From: Linum tenue
Lineage: Eukaryota > Streptophyta > Magnoliopsida > Malpighiales > Linaceae
Direction of reading: 5' to 3'
Assembly (NCBI GenBank): GCA_946122785.1
Contig: CAMGYJ010000002.1
Location: 14,892,839 to 14,956,838, forward strand
Length of the DNA stretch: 64,000 bases
Shown here: piece by piece, positions 1 through 10,634 of the stretch
Layout: every line of letters starts with the position of its first letter
How positions within the stretch are numbered: position 1 is the first letter of the stretch
Notes under the pieces: generated by a model
Told to the model about the DNA's origin: nothing
Database searches by the model: none
What the model saw: only the letters and a program-made list of their open reading frames with translations
Made by a program: the position numbers and the translations under genes

Positions 1-1555
1 CAACTTCGACATTTTCATGATCATAGTGACACTTTTGGTGTTTGTTCTTAATCTCGTTGCTATTAGCGTTGTTGTATGGATTACTTGTTTGAGATTGAAA
101 ACAACTTATGTTGATGATTGAGATATACAGTAGGATTGTGTAAATGTTCAGTTCTCATGTGTTCACGAACCAATGGATGTTTTGGATTGATTACTAATTG
201 ATCACAATTGCTTATGCATCAAAATTTGGAAGTTTGAATGAATGATTGAGCATCTCGGTAGCCATATGAGATTTGTGTCTCTTGTTTTGTCCTTGTGTGA
301 TAGATCCCTCTTATAATTATGTTTAGCATTCACGTTGTCACTAGCAAGAAAGATGCAGGCATAGGATTAGAACACGACCCAAAAATTGACTTGTCCCGAT
401 TGCATTATCCCCTAGTCAATCCTTTTGAGTCTTGTGTCCTAGGGTCACTCTTTTGTTGTGTTTCTCCCACTATTTGAGCTTGATTGAGATTCAGTAGAGT
501 GACCCTTACTTTCTTTGTGTCTACACCATTGTCGAGTCACCCTTCGGCTTGGAAGCTCCCATCATTTGAGCTTTATTGAGGTTCCGCATAGTGAGTAGTC
601 CATGGTTTCGGCTAAATATGAAAGTGAGTGTTGGAGGTAGTTTTTAAAAGTGAGCATTCTTTACAAAGTGCTAAGAATGTGGCATGTTTTGTCTAGCTCT
701 CTTATAGCACTCAAGAAAAGAAAAAAAAAGAGGAAGGAAAAGAAAAGGAAAAAAAAGTGAAAAAGGTAAAATAAGAGAAAATAAGAAAAGAGAGGTGAGG
801 TAATAGCTTACCAAGGGGATTTTCCACAAAAAAAATTATGCTCTTAAAAAGAGGAAAGGAAAAGGAAGGAAAAAAGTGAAAAAGAAAGTAATAATTAGAG
901 CAAATAAGAAAAGTGAGGTTCCACAAAAAGTTGTTTATGCTCTTAAAAAGTGTTTCTTGGCACTCAAACTATTGAGACACTTACATGTTTGTTTACCTCC
1001 TTCACTCTTGTGCTTGAAAATTTTGATAGCAGTTGTAGCAAAGAAAGCGTGTGTTGAATTTTATTCGTGATTGGTTGTGGTTTGGAATTATAGAACAGGT
1101 AGTTTGTGGTTGTTGTTTGTGGTCTTTTGTTGTTATGAATAGGTTCTAGGTGAATTGTGGAACCTCATGCTATATGTGCGACCACCCAAAAATCCTTTGC
1201 CCTATGTCCAAGACCCTAGCCAGTTATATGAACCCAAAAATCCTTTTTCCCTATATCCCGGTGAGGACCTAGTTTACTCGATTGTTTGTTCCTATGACAT
1301 GATCATTATTCATGGATAACTGTGATTGGTGACTCATCATTACAAGTTATGTTTTGGTTTGAGAACAAGGCGAGGCCTCTTCATTTGCATGTCCTTAATG
1401 CATTCGAATGTCGTTTGTGGTGGTTGCTAGGATTAATGTTGATGTTGTCCCTATTTTGGTGCCAAATAGACATTGAGATCCGACCACTTTGTGCCCTTTG
1501 ACATGTTCCCGAGTTATTGTGTTTTAGGTTTAAAGATTACCTTGTGTGTGATTGA
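1..1555 (+). mobile_element. Element A: 3' untranslated internal region of an Athila-lineage LTR retrotransposon
   Basis: No long ORF is present. The stretch is recognised by its homology to the region just 5' of the 3' LTR in element C (about 19430-20760). The two share successive blocks: a 'gatagatccctctt' block followed by 'agcattcacgttgtcactagc' type wording, then a cluster on 'cccctagtca', an A/G-rich block, and a 'ccggtgaggaccta' block. Together with the primer-site hairpin, polypurine tract and LTR that follow, this marks the last 1.6 kb of the internal region of a plus-strand element whose coding part lies left of the window. The A/G-rich block at about 711-910 creates spurious ORFs on both strands. 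Confidence 0.75.
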
Positions 1556-1600
1556 TTTGCTTGGGGACAAGCAAACGTCCAAGTGTGGGGGAGTTTAATT
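1556..1600 (+). promoter_or_regulatory. Hairpin plus polypurine tract before LTR A
   Basis: Positions 1556-1575 form a perfect 8-bp stem (TTTGCTTG / CAAGCAAA) with a GGGA loop. The polypurine tract AAGTGTGGGGGAG follows at 1581-1593. In LTR retrotransposons the tract primes plus-strand DNA synthesis. The same hairpin sits at the same distance from the LTR in elements B, C and D. Confidence 0.75.
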
Positions 1601-2881
1601 TGGGATAATTACACATATTTTACTCTTTATTTCTTGATAGTTTGAATAGTGTAATAGCCTCTCCTCGACCTATTTTATGCTAGGTTGTGTTCTTTTTCAT
1701 ATATTTCATGTTATAGCATGTGGGGAAAGGTCGAGGATGAGTTTCGTGATGGATGGAGATAGAAAAGCGCCAAAGTATGAAGAAAGTGAAGAGATCACGA
1801 GATTGGAGAAAACATGACGGCCCTAGCCCGTGAACTTTGATCGCTGGTTGTAAAGATTGCTAAGGAACAGGAGGCTTCGTATGGCTTACGAACGTAGTGG
1901 AGATCACGGTCTCAAGACCTTGATCATTACCAACGGACCGTGAAATGAGCCAAAATGACTGCATCTTCGGTGACGATCACAGGCAGGCTGCCTAGATCAC
2001 GACCGTGATCTTCATCTCGTGATGTTGGCGCTCATACTGTATAAAATAGACAGCTTAGGGAGAGAGAATGGGAGTTTAGCCTTGTTTTGGAATTTTAAGG
2101 TTCTTCTTTAGGGTTCCACTCAAAACACCCGAAGGGGCATTTCTCGAGAGAAAGATCTAGAGGGTTCTTTGAGCTTGCTTAGATGTTTCATCCACCATAG
2201 GATCTTGGAGATCAACCCCTAGAAGAAAGAGATGGAATAATTTGTGCAATGTATTGTAAGGTATGTCCTCTCTATGAACTAGACCTATTCTCTTAGGTCG
2301 ATGAACCCTAGGTGAAGATTTTGGTTTGATGTTGATGTATGTGACAAATTCTGTGTTTGATAGATGAATTTATTTAGATGATAATAGTTTTTAGGAATTG
2401 CATGAGTTCTACATGTCAATTGAGCTTTTGACATAAAAGGGAGACAACCCCCTTAGATAACATTATTGGTGTCTTCGGGTCACTCCTATCATGTCATTTT
2501 GGGTAACCCCCGAGGGAGTCGATTTGATTGGTGTCTTGAGGGTATATGAAACCCTAGGTTGAATAGAGCACTACCATTCACTGCTACACCATTCCGGGTC
2601 AATACCCGAGGGAGTTTAGCTCCTAAATGATAGATGAATTGATTCGATCAAGCTATGATAGTAATCAACATCGGTCCAAATGATAGAACTAGAGGGATTC
2701 AAGCTAGAATAGCTCCATAACTTGTACTTAGCAAAGGGTAGTGGTTAGGTTAGTGTAGCTAGCTTAGTTTCTTAATTACTATTTTTGTTTGGCTAGATAA
2801 CGAAACCTTAAGATGAAGTCAGATACACCTAGAGACCCATAGTTAGATATTTTTATTTCTTACTTAACCTATGCTATACCC
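1601..2881 (+). repeat. 3' LTR of element A, truncated
   Basis: The LTR begins with TGGGATAATTACAC directly after the polypurine tract. A TATA box (TATAAAATAG) lies at 2040-2049. Just upstream, about 1800-2035, is a cluster of short complementary words built on GATCACGG and CCGTGATC. The TATA box is followed by the transcribed part, including an 'accctagg...accccgagg' stretch like that in LTRs C and D. The usual LTR end (…TGTCA) is missing: similarity breaks off near 2881, where an unrelated minus-strand relic begins, so the 3' end and target duplication are lost. Confidence 0.7.
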
Positions 2882-2882
2882 G

Positions 2883-3740
2883 GTTTTCATGCTTAGTCAT
2901 CGATTGGGATGTGTAGTTAGAGTCGAGCCACAATCCATATGATGTTGAGCCCGAAAACCATCTCTCCCATAAGATGTACCACGAGGGAAGCACATACTCA
3001 TATAAAAAATGGAGAGACAATAAGAGGATGATGATCCACAAGTAAAGTTGAAAGTGAGGGAGATGGGGTGACGAGATGCTTATCTTGCAAAGCCACAAGA
3101 GTGGCTTCAGAATAATGGTCAACGCCGGATTAAGAAAGCACCTGAAAAGTAGCAATATCAAGTCCATAAAAAATTGTCCTCTGACATTGCTGAAATTTGA
3201 TCTCACACAAATCAAGATCATCCTCCATAGAAAAAGAAGGGAGAACCTCATCTAAAGTCTCTCTCAAAAACTGCTAACTGCCACCAGCCCTCCACGCATG
3301 AATAACACTAGTAACACTCTGCTCCTTACGAAGGCACTTAATAGCGGACCGTCACTCAATATTACTTCGCAAAGAAAAGGACTTAAGCACACAAACAGAG
3401 AAAACAAGTAAGCGGATCCAGCAGGAAAGGTCACCATGAGAAACATCCACATCATCCAAGGCCCCATCAGAGCTCGCGCAAAACCAAGATGACACTTAGG
3501 ACGGAATGATTTCACTGTGTGAAGATCCATAGAGAATAAACGATCAAGCAAAAAGATATACCAACCCACAGGCTCAACCCTGACATCAGATGAGAGAACA
3601 GATGAAGATGGAGCCTAATGAAGGATGGACCTAAAGGTCTTTGGTTGTTCATTAGACTCATCAACTTATCATAATCTACTTTGGCGTGCTTCACCTCCTG
3701 ATCTCCATGAACAATTACTGCAAAATTGACAAATTGCATT
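2883..3740 (-). pseudogene. Decayed minus-strand coding relic, possibly from a plant reverse-transcriptase-like ORF
   Basis: Three minus-strand reading frames (3739-3512, 3569-3264 and 3251-2874) overlap end to end, as expected for one coding sequence broken by frameshifts. The middle part (about 3300-3060) reads as an acidic stretch rich in SMEDDLDLCEIKFQQCQR-type residues, then ALQDKHLVTPSPSL. This resembles a family seen in plant genomes as non-LTR reverse-transcriptase-like proteins, but that link rests on memory and no catalytic motif survives here. There is no start codon context, splice structure or poly(A) tail. It could also be a dead host exon. Confidence 0.35.
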
Positions 3741-4004
3741 CCTCTTCCACCAGAATAACCATTATTCCTCGAGCCATTATTAGGAGAGAAAACATTTTTC
3801 TAGAAGCAACTATCAATCTATATGTCCTTGTTTTTTTTTCAAAAGATGCATTCCAAAACTCTTCCTTGTGGAACCGTGATCCTAGGGTTCATGCCATGAG
3901 ACCATCCATGCTTGTGAATTGTGATTGCAAATCTCCTCGTTCTAACCCTTCCTTTTGCAATGTGTGCAAAAAGGTATTTTCCCAACTGAGTTAGGCCTTC
4001 TGTT
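3741..4004. other. Unassigned spacer
   Basis: It holds an A/T-rich stretch with a T9 run near 3831. A short plus-strand ORF (3686-3994) has no recognisable domain, and no repeat or terminus is visible. Confidence 0.4.
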
Positions 4005-4814
4005 TAGGGATGGGAACGGGTCATGTTTGGGGCGGGTATCCCTGAACCCGTGCCCTGCTCTGCCTTCGTATCCATCGCCCCGCCCTGCCCCGCGATCCGC
4101 AACGGGTCGTTGTTTTCTTACCCAGGTTGTGCCCCGCACGGTGCGGGTAAAATCCGCCCTGCCCCATTGTCATTTACACTGACCTGCATCATATAGCAAC
4201 CCTGACTCCTGTCCCATTTTCAGTTCCAAACCTTCAAGTTTGCATAATCCATTCATTCGATCCAAAAATAAATTGCATAAATCACAAGAACATAACAGAA
4301 GTTGATCAACTGAAGAATCTGGAAACTTCAATCTTCAAACTTCATGCAGCAGATGATGAGACGAAGCAGCCAGTCAGCCTTCCTCAGTCTGCAGAACCGC
4401 AAACACCTCCTCTCTGGCCTCCCCTAACTTTGTGTACCATGAGGCTGCACCTACACATATATGCATAAAGCATGAACAAGTCAAACATAGTTGTAGGTGA
4501 AATTGAAAAAGGAAACAACCAAACACTCAAGGAAACAACCAAACACCAAAAAAATGTTGTAATTGAAACGGAAAATGCAATGGATCAGCACCTCAGGATC
4601 ATTCCCTTCCTCTCCATCAGAATCTTCAAGTATAGTACCATGTGAGGCCTTCTGTGTAGTGGAACCAGCTGCACTCATGCATAAAAGAGTTAGAAAGATT
4701 CATAGATTATGTATATGTGAAGTAATAAACACTTGGAATTGTGATAATTACCTTGAGCTTGAGAAGTAGCACGCAACCAGATTTGAGCACACATTAAACA
4801 TTCTACAGTATTTG
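4005..4814 (-). pseudogene. 3' end of a hAT-superfamily transposon: transposase C-terminal exons and terminus
   Basis: On the minus strand three exons splice with GT-AG sites: 4814-4752, 4668-4592 and 4450-4424, ending at TAG. The first encodes NTVECLMCAQIWLRA, matching the end of the hAT dimerisation domain (a TVEALxCxQDWLR-type sequence in plant RICESLEEPER/DAYSLEEPER-like transposases). The rest is an acidic tail (EDSDGEEGNDPE). Downstream, 4005-4190 is GC-rich with repeated GGGTATCC/CCCCGCCC words, typical of hAT subterminal regions. The edge TAGGGATGGGAACGGG at 4005 resembles a hAT terminal inverted repeat. The remaining transposase is missing because LTR B begins at 4815, inside the dimerisation-domain exon. 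The hAT assignment is firm from the C-terminal motif; the exact terminus is less sure. Confidence 0.65.
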
Positions 4815-6252
4815 TGATAGGGCAAAAGCGTATGCCTTAATCCTATCTCGTAGTAAAACCGGAAAGTCCGGGTATCGTCTCTCAGGTACTGGTACAACCT
4901 TAAGTTCTATCAATTTTATGAGCAAACTATAAGTGAAAATAGTTTAATGAGACTAATTTCTAAAAGCAAAATAAACTAAACAAATTAACTAAATGAAAAC
5001 TGTCGGGAGAAATTCAATGGAGAAAGCTCTGGGAGAAACACCGGGATTCACTACCTGTCCTATCCAGATTAATTCACATATTCTAATCAATTTAATCCAA
5101 CTCTCTACAGCCAGGATATCACGAATGTGCTAGCTATCCCTGTCGGGCATTACTACGTACTAAATAATCAATTCAAATCCTACTGTCGTAGCTCAATGAA
5201 TTAACTATTTAGCCTGAAGACCGATATCCCAATTAAGACCACATAGTACCTTATTTAATCCACTGTCGCTTCGATAAGTTACTATGTCACATGAAATAGG
5301 TTCAGTTATTAGGGTTTCACTGTCGCTAATAACCTAATTAACTACGATTCATTGTATTGGTGGTCAGTCAACACAAAGCATTAAGGAATTTCATGCAATA
5401 GAGATTGGAAGAAAAGAATCATGAATCAATCCATCAAATCAAGAACTAGCTACATCCTATGGTGTTTCCCCCAGAAATTGGGGTTTAGTTCATGATAAAA
5501 TTAAGATAAAACAATAGGGTTTTGTTCATCATGTTCTAAATCAACAATACACAACTAGTTCGGTTCAGAAAAATCCAACCAACTAATCGCTCTCGTTGAA
5601 CTCAGCTCAAGCCGCCTGAAAAACTGATCGATAATTGCCCTGCGCTCGCGTCCCAAGCTTCCGCTGCCCTCTGCTTCTTTTTCCAGGAATAATTCGCCCG
5701 AGACCTTTCTCCTCAGCTAATTCCCTTTTCCTTTCAATTCCGTTTCCTTCCCCCCAGAAGCTTCCGTCCACTTCTTTCCTTCCAAAAGCCAATTCCGTCC
5801 AACAACCCTGGCCCAAAACACTTCCGTCCAAAACTCTTCCCATCTAAAAAAACGTCCCAAGCCTTCCCAGACTCAGCAATTGATTCCGTGTGCACCTAAT
5901 TGGGTCCCCATGGAAGCTCGGCCCACTTTTCCTCCAGCCGGATCAAGTTTTTAATTTCATCCAAATTCCATCTTCCAACCAAAAGCCCGCTAGTATCCTG
6001 CTTTCTTTGTACTTTGTTTGGACCTGGTCCAATTGTTATTCCATCAGTGATTCCACTCGATTGTTGCCTATGCAATTTTCTCCTTTTTCGTGTTTTCTTC
6101 ACCTGTAATACATCAAACTCATGGCACTAGGCAGTAATGGTTTTTCAACCATTCCCGGGTTAGCGAGCCCTAAACTAGCACCAATTGGCTAAAACATACC
6201 ATGAGATAATCACATAAAGTCCAAGAATCAGATATATTAAAGCCGAATATCA
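4815..6252 (-). repeat. 3' LTR of element B (1438 bp)
   Basis: On the plus strand it runs from TGATAGGGCAAAAGCG to AAGCCGAATATCA, so it has TG…CA ends on both strands. It pairs with 16204-17614. The first ~790 bp and the last ~150 bp align closely with the partner (roughly 90% and 97% by eye). The middle (about 5610-6105), pyrimidine-rich with repeated CTTCCGTCC words, does not align. That section lies in the LTR's U3 half when read on the minus strand. Confidence 0.9.
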
Positions 6253-6289
6253 CAACCCCACACTCAATTGTTGCTTGTCCCTAAGCAAC
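6253..6289 (-). promoter_or_regulatory. Polypurine tract and hairpin of element B
   Basis: On the minus strand a hairpin at 6289-6270 (GTTGCTT, loop AGGGAC, AAGCAAC) precedes a GAGTGTGGGG tract that abuts the LTR at 6252. Compared with A and D, the outer T-A pair of the stem is a G-C pair here, a compensatory change. Confidence 0.75.
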
Positions 6290-7799
6290 GACTCACACAA
6301 CACAAACACATAATTACCCAAAACAATGACACATTACCGACTCAACACTCAAAGCAAAACACAAAATTTCCTTGTACTCTTGTTGTAATCAGTAGTTTCT
6401 TTCTCAACGGACAAGTTGTGCTATCAATGATCATACCTTTCACCCCACACTCAAGGTCTTGCAACCCTTAACCATCGATTGACTCCAATCCATAAAAAAA
6501 CTCAAATAGCAACACTCAATTTCGATCGTCAGTAGCGGGTGGTTAACAACTTATGGTGCAACAATTATTAGGAGAATCTAACCACATCAGTGAGGTGCAT
6601 ATCTCGTGAGGACAATCTGGCTTACTCACACCAATCTTAAGCAATTAATTAAGCATGAGTCTCAAAAACTAATGGGGGAAGCCTTTCGCAAACATGATTT
6701 TACTTTAAGCACATCACTACCTTTTATGACAAGGAGAGGCTTTCTCTCTTTCTGCATTTGCTTGCCGAGAGGTCGTATTTAGTACAAGTGGGATTTGTTT
6801 CTTACTACCGGTGACCGAGCAAGAGCAATTTCTGCTTCTTAGCACTCGCATAAGGGCTTCTTTCAACTCCTTTTCCTCGGTCCGTGTGGAGGGTCATTGC
6901 TTCCTCAAATGGCACTTCACTCAACTGGGGATCGTACTTGATAAGCAACATCGTACGGTCGCGAACCGATTCTCAATTGAATCTTTCCTCATCCCCATGT
7001 GCAATGAGTGATTGCCTCACACGATTTTGGCATTTTTACCCACACTTTAATTGTTATGGCAACTTTCTTATATTTTACTTGTCAGGTAGTGTTTTCTTTT
7101 ATATAAAGATACAGTTCACCCCATCATAAAACAATCAAAACAGAGAGACTCGTTGCCAAATCAAAAGCTCACAATTGATGCAAGTAAGCACGGTATCCAA
7201 ACATGTCGAGTGGCCAATGTTCTCCACCTAACTACTTCACCAAAAGTCATTACACTATCCTCACAAAAGAGAATGTTGCTAAACTAGTTTGCTCATTCAA
7301 AGCATATCAAGTCAGTCAAAACATAAAGCTCATTGTGAAGAACTATGCAATTCAACACTAGTGGGGTGATTTCGATGATTTCATTCAAGCACAAACTCAT
7401 TTCACACGCATCACAGTCATTTACATCATGTTACCAAAAGAGTACAAGGTTTTGTTTTTAATTTTTCTCATTTTTAGGTGTTTTTTTAGCCATTAGCTTT
7501 GCACAGGCAGCTTGCTTTTTACATAGGCAAACTGCATGCAGATTGGCTGTGCTCAAGCTAATGGCAAATTTTTTTTTTGACACATGACGAGACACTGTGG
7601 ACAACTCATACTCGACATAAAACACGACAAGAACACAGACCATCCACCCCACACTCAGGATGGACATTGTCCACAATGTCTACAACTACACACGACACAC
7701 CAACAGGTTCACCTAACTAACATTATTACAGACCCACATCAGAAGTATTCACAAAGAAAAGAAGAAAAGAAAAGAAAAAAAGAACCTCGGGACAAGCTC
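6290..7799 (-). other. 3' untranslated region of element B
   Basis: No coding sequence is supported between the post-pol stop and the polypurine tract. This is the counterpart of the ~1.5-kb non-coding stretch in A and C. At 7498-7560 lies one of three copies of a GCACAGGC-type word cassette found inside this element. Confidence 0.65.
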
Positions 7800-9506
7800 C
7801 TATGAAGGAGGGGTCGATGAAGAAGTGCCGAACTTCTCATCTAGACGCTGGTGTAGCTCCTTGATCTTCTTATCTTTCTCTGCGTCTCTGGCTTCCAAGA
7901 TAGCTATTCTGGCTCTGAGATCGTCTTCAGATGATGATGAAGCTGGTACAACTGGTGGAGTAGCTGCTGGCTGCGGAACTGGGGGTGCTTGTGACTGCTG
8001 GCCCTGGCTGACACTCGTGGCAGAGTGCCCTGCTGCTGCTGGTGATGGTGATGATGATGAAGCACCCAAAGGCATGGGTGTAGGAGCTGGAGTCGTGGTC
8101 GGAGTGACTACTGATGGTGCGGGAGATGATGCCGAAGCAGAAGTTGCTCTAGCAGCCCTTGCTGCCCTTTTCCGATTGACCTTAATCTCCCACTCCTTGT
8201 ATTTGGCGATGGATAGATATTCACCACGAGATCCTGCTTTCCTCAGAAAACCCAATTTGCCTAACGCTGATTCCCCAAGCAGAGTCGAGCCATCACTGAC
8301 CTCCAAACCCGTAGGGTTCGCTGGGAACCCCCAGTAAGCTCGAGCTAATGCAGTAATGATTCCCCCACACATAATTGCTCCGCAAGTTTTCAGTGCATCA
8401 TTTTCAAGCATCTTACCCACCATGTACCCAACACATAATGGTGTTCCAGTAACGAAACTGTGAATGTACCTGAGATCGGGTGTGTAGACACCACTGGCAT
8501 TGGATCCCTTGCCCAAAACAGTGCGAGCCAGGTAGTCATGTACTAGTGGGATCACAGGGTCTCTGATTGATGCTCTCCTCGAAGAAGTAGTATTGAAGTC
8601 CTTTCCATCTGTCACAATTGTCGTCCAAAACTCACTCAAGTCCTGCTTTTCATCAGGAATTGCATCTGCTGGCCCATCGAAGAGAAGTGCTCGGTTTACT
8701 TGGCTTAAAGTGAGGGACTTGGTTTTCCCGGCCAAAGTACTCTGAAGCTTGCTCTCAACCCCATTATCCTCGAAGCTGTAGGTGGCCAAGAATGCTCTGG
8801 TGAGGTGTGGATAGGTGGGGAAGTGCAGCTCCGGAAATCGTGCCCAATTCATCCGGCGGAAGTATGTCATCACCTCCTCAGCCCGCTCGGTCTTCTGCAA
8901 TGCTTCATAGTCCATGAACTGAGAAGGGGTGACCTCTCGTTTCATCAGATCGTCATATTCTTCTTTATGTTGCTGGAGCTGGACAGGTTGACCGAACGTC
9001 TTAGAGACGTCCTTTGGAAGAGAGGAAGCCGCCTTCTTCTTGCTTGCAACTAGGGTAGTACGACGTGGTGTCGTGGATGGTGCAGGTGCCGAAGAAGAAG
9101 TCTGCCTCGGTGGTCGTGAAGATGAGGTCGATTGCTAGAGACGACTCCTCTTTGCTGGCCTGCTCTCAGGTGATACAACTGGTGTTGAATCTAGTAATGG
9201 AGGTTCTTCAGTAGGCATTTGAGCAGGTTGCTGTGGTGGAGATGGAGCTGGAGAAGTCATCTCAATAGTCCGGGACCGCATCGTGGGTCCAACCTGGCAG
9301 GTGATCACCCTGTGAAAGTGAGCGGGCATGTGTACCGCTTGAAGTTGTGGAGGAACTTCTGGAATTGGGCTGTCCTTGTCGGTCACCTTGTGGCTATCTT
9401 CAATCGTCCATGATCGGTAAACAATCTTCCCATCTTCACTTTGATCAGTGACTTTGAACTGCCTTGGTGGAGGGATATATCTGCGACGTCCCATATCTGC
9501 AACCAA
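7800..9506 (-). pseudogene. Element B post-pol ORF (Athila-type 'env-position' protein), one in-frame stop
   Basis: A single minus-strand frame runs from ATG at 9506 to the stop at 7800 (about 568 codons), interrupted once by TAG at 9137-9135. The codon after it continues in the same frame (QSTSSSRPPRQ), so the stop is most simply CAG changed to TAG. The N-terminal ~190 residues are basic/Pro-rich. The middle ~260 (from about 8945) form a conserved globular part with repeated W/Y/F motifs, such as YFRRMNWARFPELHFPTYP and YLARTVLGKGSN. The C-terminal ~120 are Ala/Ser/Pro low complexity ending in a short coiled coil (DDLRARIAILEARDAEKDKK). Position, size and homology to the element C ORF place it as the Athila-lineage ORF downstream of pol. 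Its function is unknown; I see no signal peptide or membrane segment that would support an envelope role. Confidence 0.75.
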
Positions 9507-10577
9507 GAGTGCAAACTGGAAAACAACCTTCTAAACACTCCACTCTGCTCTTGAATCACCAAATTTGCACAAATCTATACTCTATTTCCCAAATTCCCGT
9601 TCACTGCTACCACAATCAGGAAATCCCCAAATCTGGAACCTCAATTCCAAAATTCTCAAGCTGCAAATTCCAATCACAACCCACAAAGTATACTACAATG
9701 TCGAATTCAGCTCATTCACCCATAAAATCTTCTTCAAATCTCCTTCTAGACAGTAATTGCACTTCAATTGGACCAATCAATCATTCAATACCCTCCAATT
9801 TCACCTTAATTCGAAATTAGGGTAAAATCCCCAATTTGAAGAACCCTAATTTTTGAATTGCTTCTCTAACCGGTGAATCTTGGTGAATCAGACCTGGGGA
9901 AGGGAGGTAGAGCTTGGAGAAGATGGATGGGGGTGCTGGAGTCTGGCGACGACCGCCGCGAGGGCTCGCCGGCGGATGGGAGGCGAGAGTCGCGACGAGG
10001 GGGGCGGCGCTGCTGCTGCTCGTGGATGCCGCGACGCGGGCCGAGATGGGCGGAGGGCAGGGGGCGGCCGGCTGGGTCGCCGCGAGGAAGGTGGTCAAGA
10101 CCAGGGTCGCCGGCGCCGCGGCGGGAGGCTGGAGGTCGGTGGCCGGGAGTCTCTTCTGCTGCTGCTCGGCGGAGAAGAAGGGAAGAAGGGGAGGAAGGGG
10201 GAGGGGAAGGGGAGGGCGACAGCCCGACCCCAAGTTTTTAAATTTTTTTTTTTAGTGAAACGCTGCGCTGCTGTAGTGTTTTTTTTTACAGAAACGGGAA
10301 TTCTCCCTTTCAGTCCCCCCTTCCTTCTCAAAAATGCCAGATCAGTCCTCCTCCCCCCCCCCCCCCCCCAAAAAACTTTCAGATTAGTCCTCCCCCCCCA
10401 CATTTGCGGTTTGCCTGTGCTAATTTTGCAGCCTCCCTGTGCAAAAAGCAATCTGCCCGTGTACCTACAAAACACCAAATAATACCTTCCTCAAGGCTTT
10501 TGGAGCTGAAATTTGGCGGAGAGCCTCTAGACAAATCCTAAAACTAAAAAATAAAAAAAAATTGAAAGAAAACTCAC
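9507..10577 (-). other. Spacer between pol and post-pol ORF of element B, with a GC-rich island
   Basis: The spacer contains an AT-rich part (9507-9870), then a sharply GC-rich island (about 9900-10230, CGCCGG/GGCGGC-rich), then C-runs including an ~18-base C run near 10352-10369. Overlapping ORFs on both strands in the island (for example 9880-10482 plus and 10233-9817 minus) are composition artefacts: Gly/Arg- or Pro/Ala-rich with no domain. At 10405-10465 there is an inverted copy of the GCACAGGC-type cassette. Confidence 0.6.
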
Positions 10578-10603
10578 CTTGGGTTGCCTCCCAAGAAGCG
10601 CTT
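10578..10603 (-). promoter_or_regulatory. Conserved post-pol palindrome and hairpin (element B copy)
   Basis: On the minus strand the 8-base palindrome AAGCGCTT (10603-10596) is followed by stem CTTGGG, loop AGGCAA and stem CCCAAG (10595-10578). The same module is found just after the pol end in elements D, E and G with different stem bases. Role unknown; dimerisation, packaging, export or translation of the downstream ORF are all possible. Confidence 0.7.
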
Positions 10604-10634
10604 GTTTTTCGTCGCTAGCTTGACGTAAAATAGC

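Noticed and set aside
711..1070. Two ORFs over an A/G-rich tract
   Set aside because: Lys/Phe/Ser-rich products of simple sequence within a retroelement untranslated region.
7825..8337. Plus-strand ORF of 170 codons
   Set aside because: Shadow of the Ser/Ala/Pro-rich end of the post-pol ORF of element B.
7800..9506. Retroviral-type envelope gene
   Set aside because: The position after pol is suggestive, but there is no signal peptide, membrane anchor or cleavage site, so only 'post-pol ORF' is claimed.
9880..10482. Plus-strand ORF of 200 codons and overlapping ORFs in the GC-rich island
   Set aside because: Gly/Arg- or Pro/Ala-rich low complexity, open on both strands, no start context and no domain.
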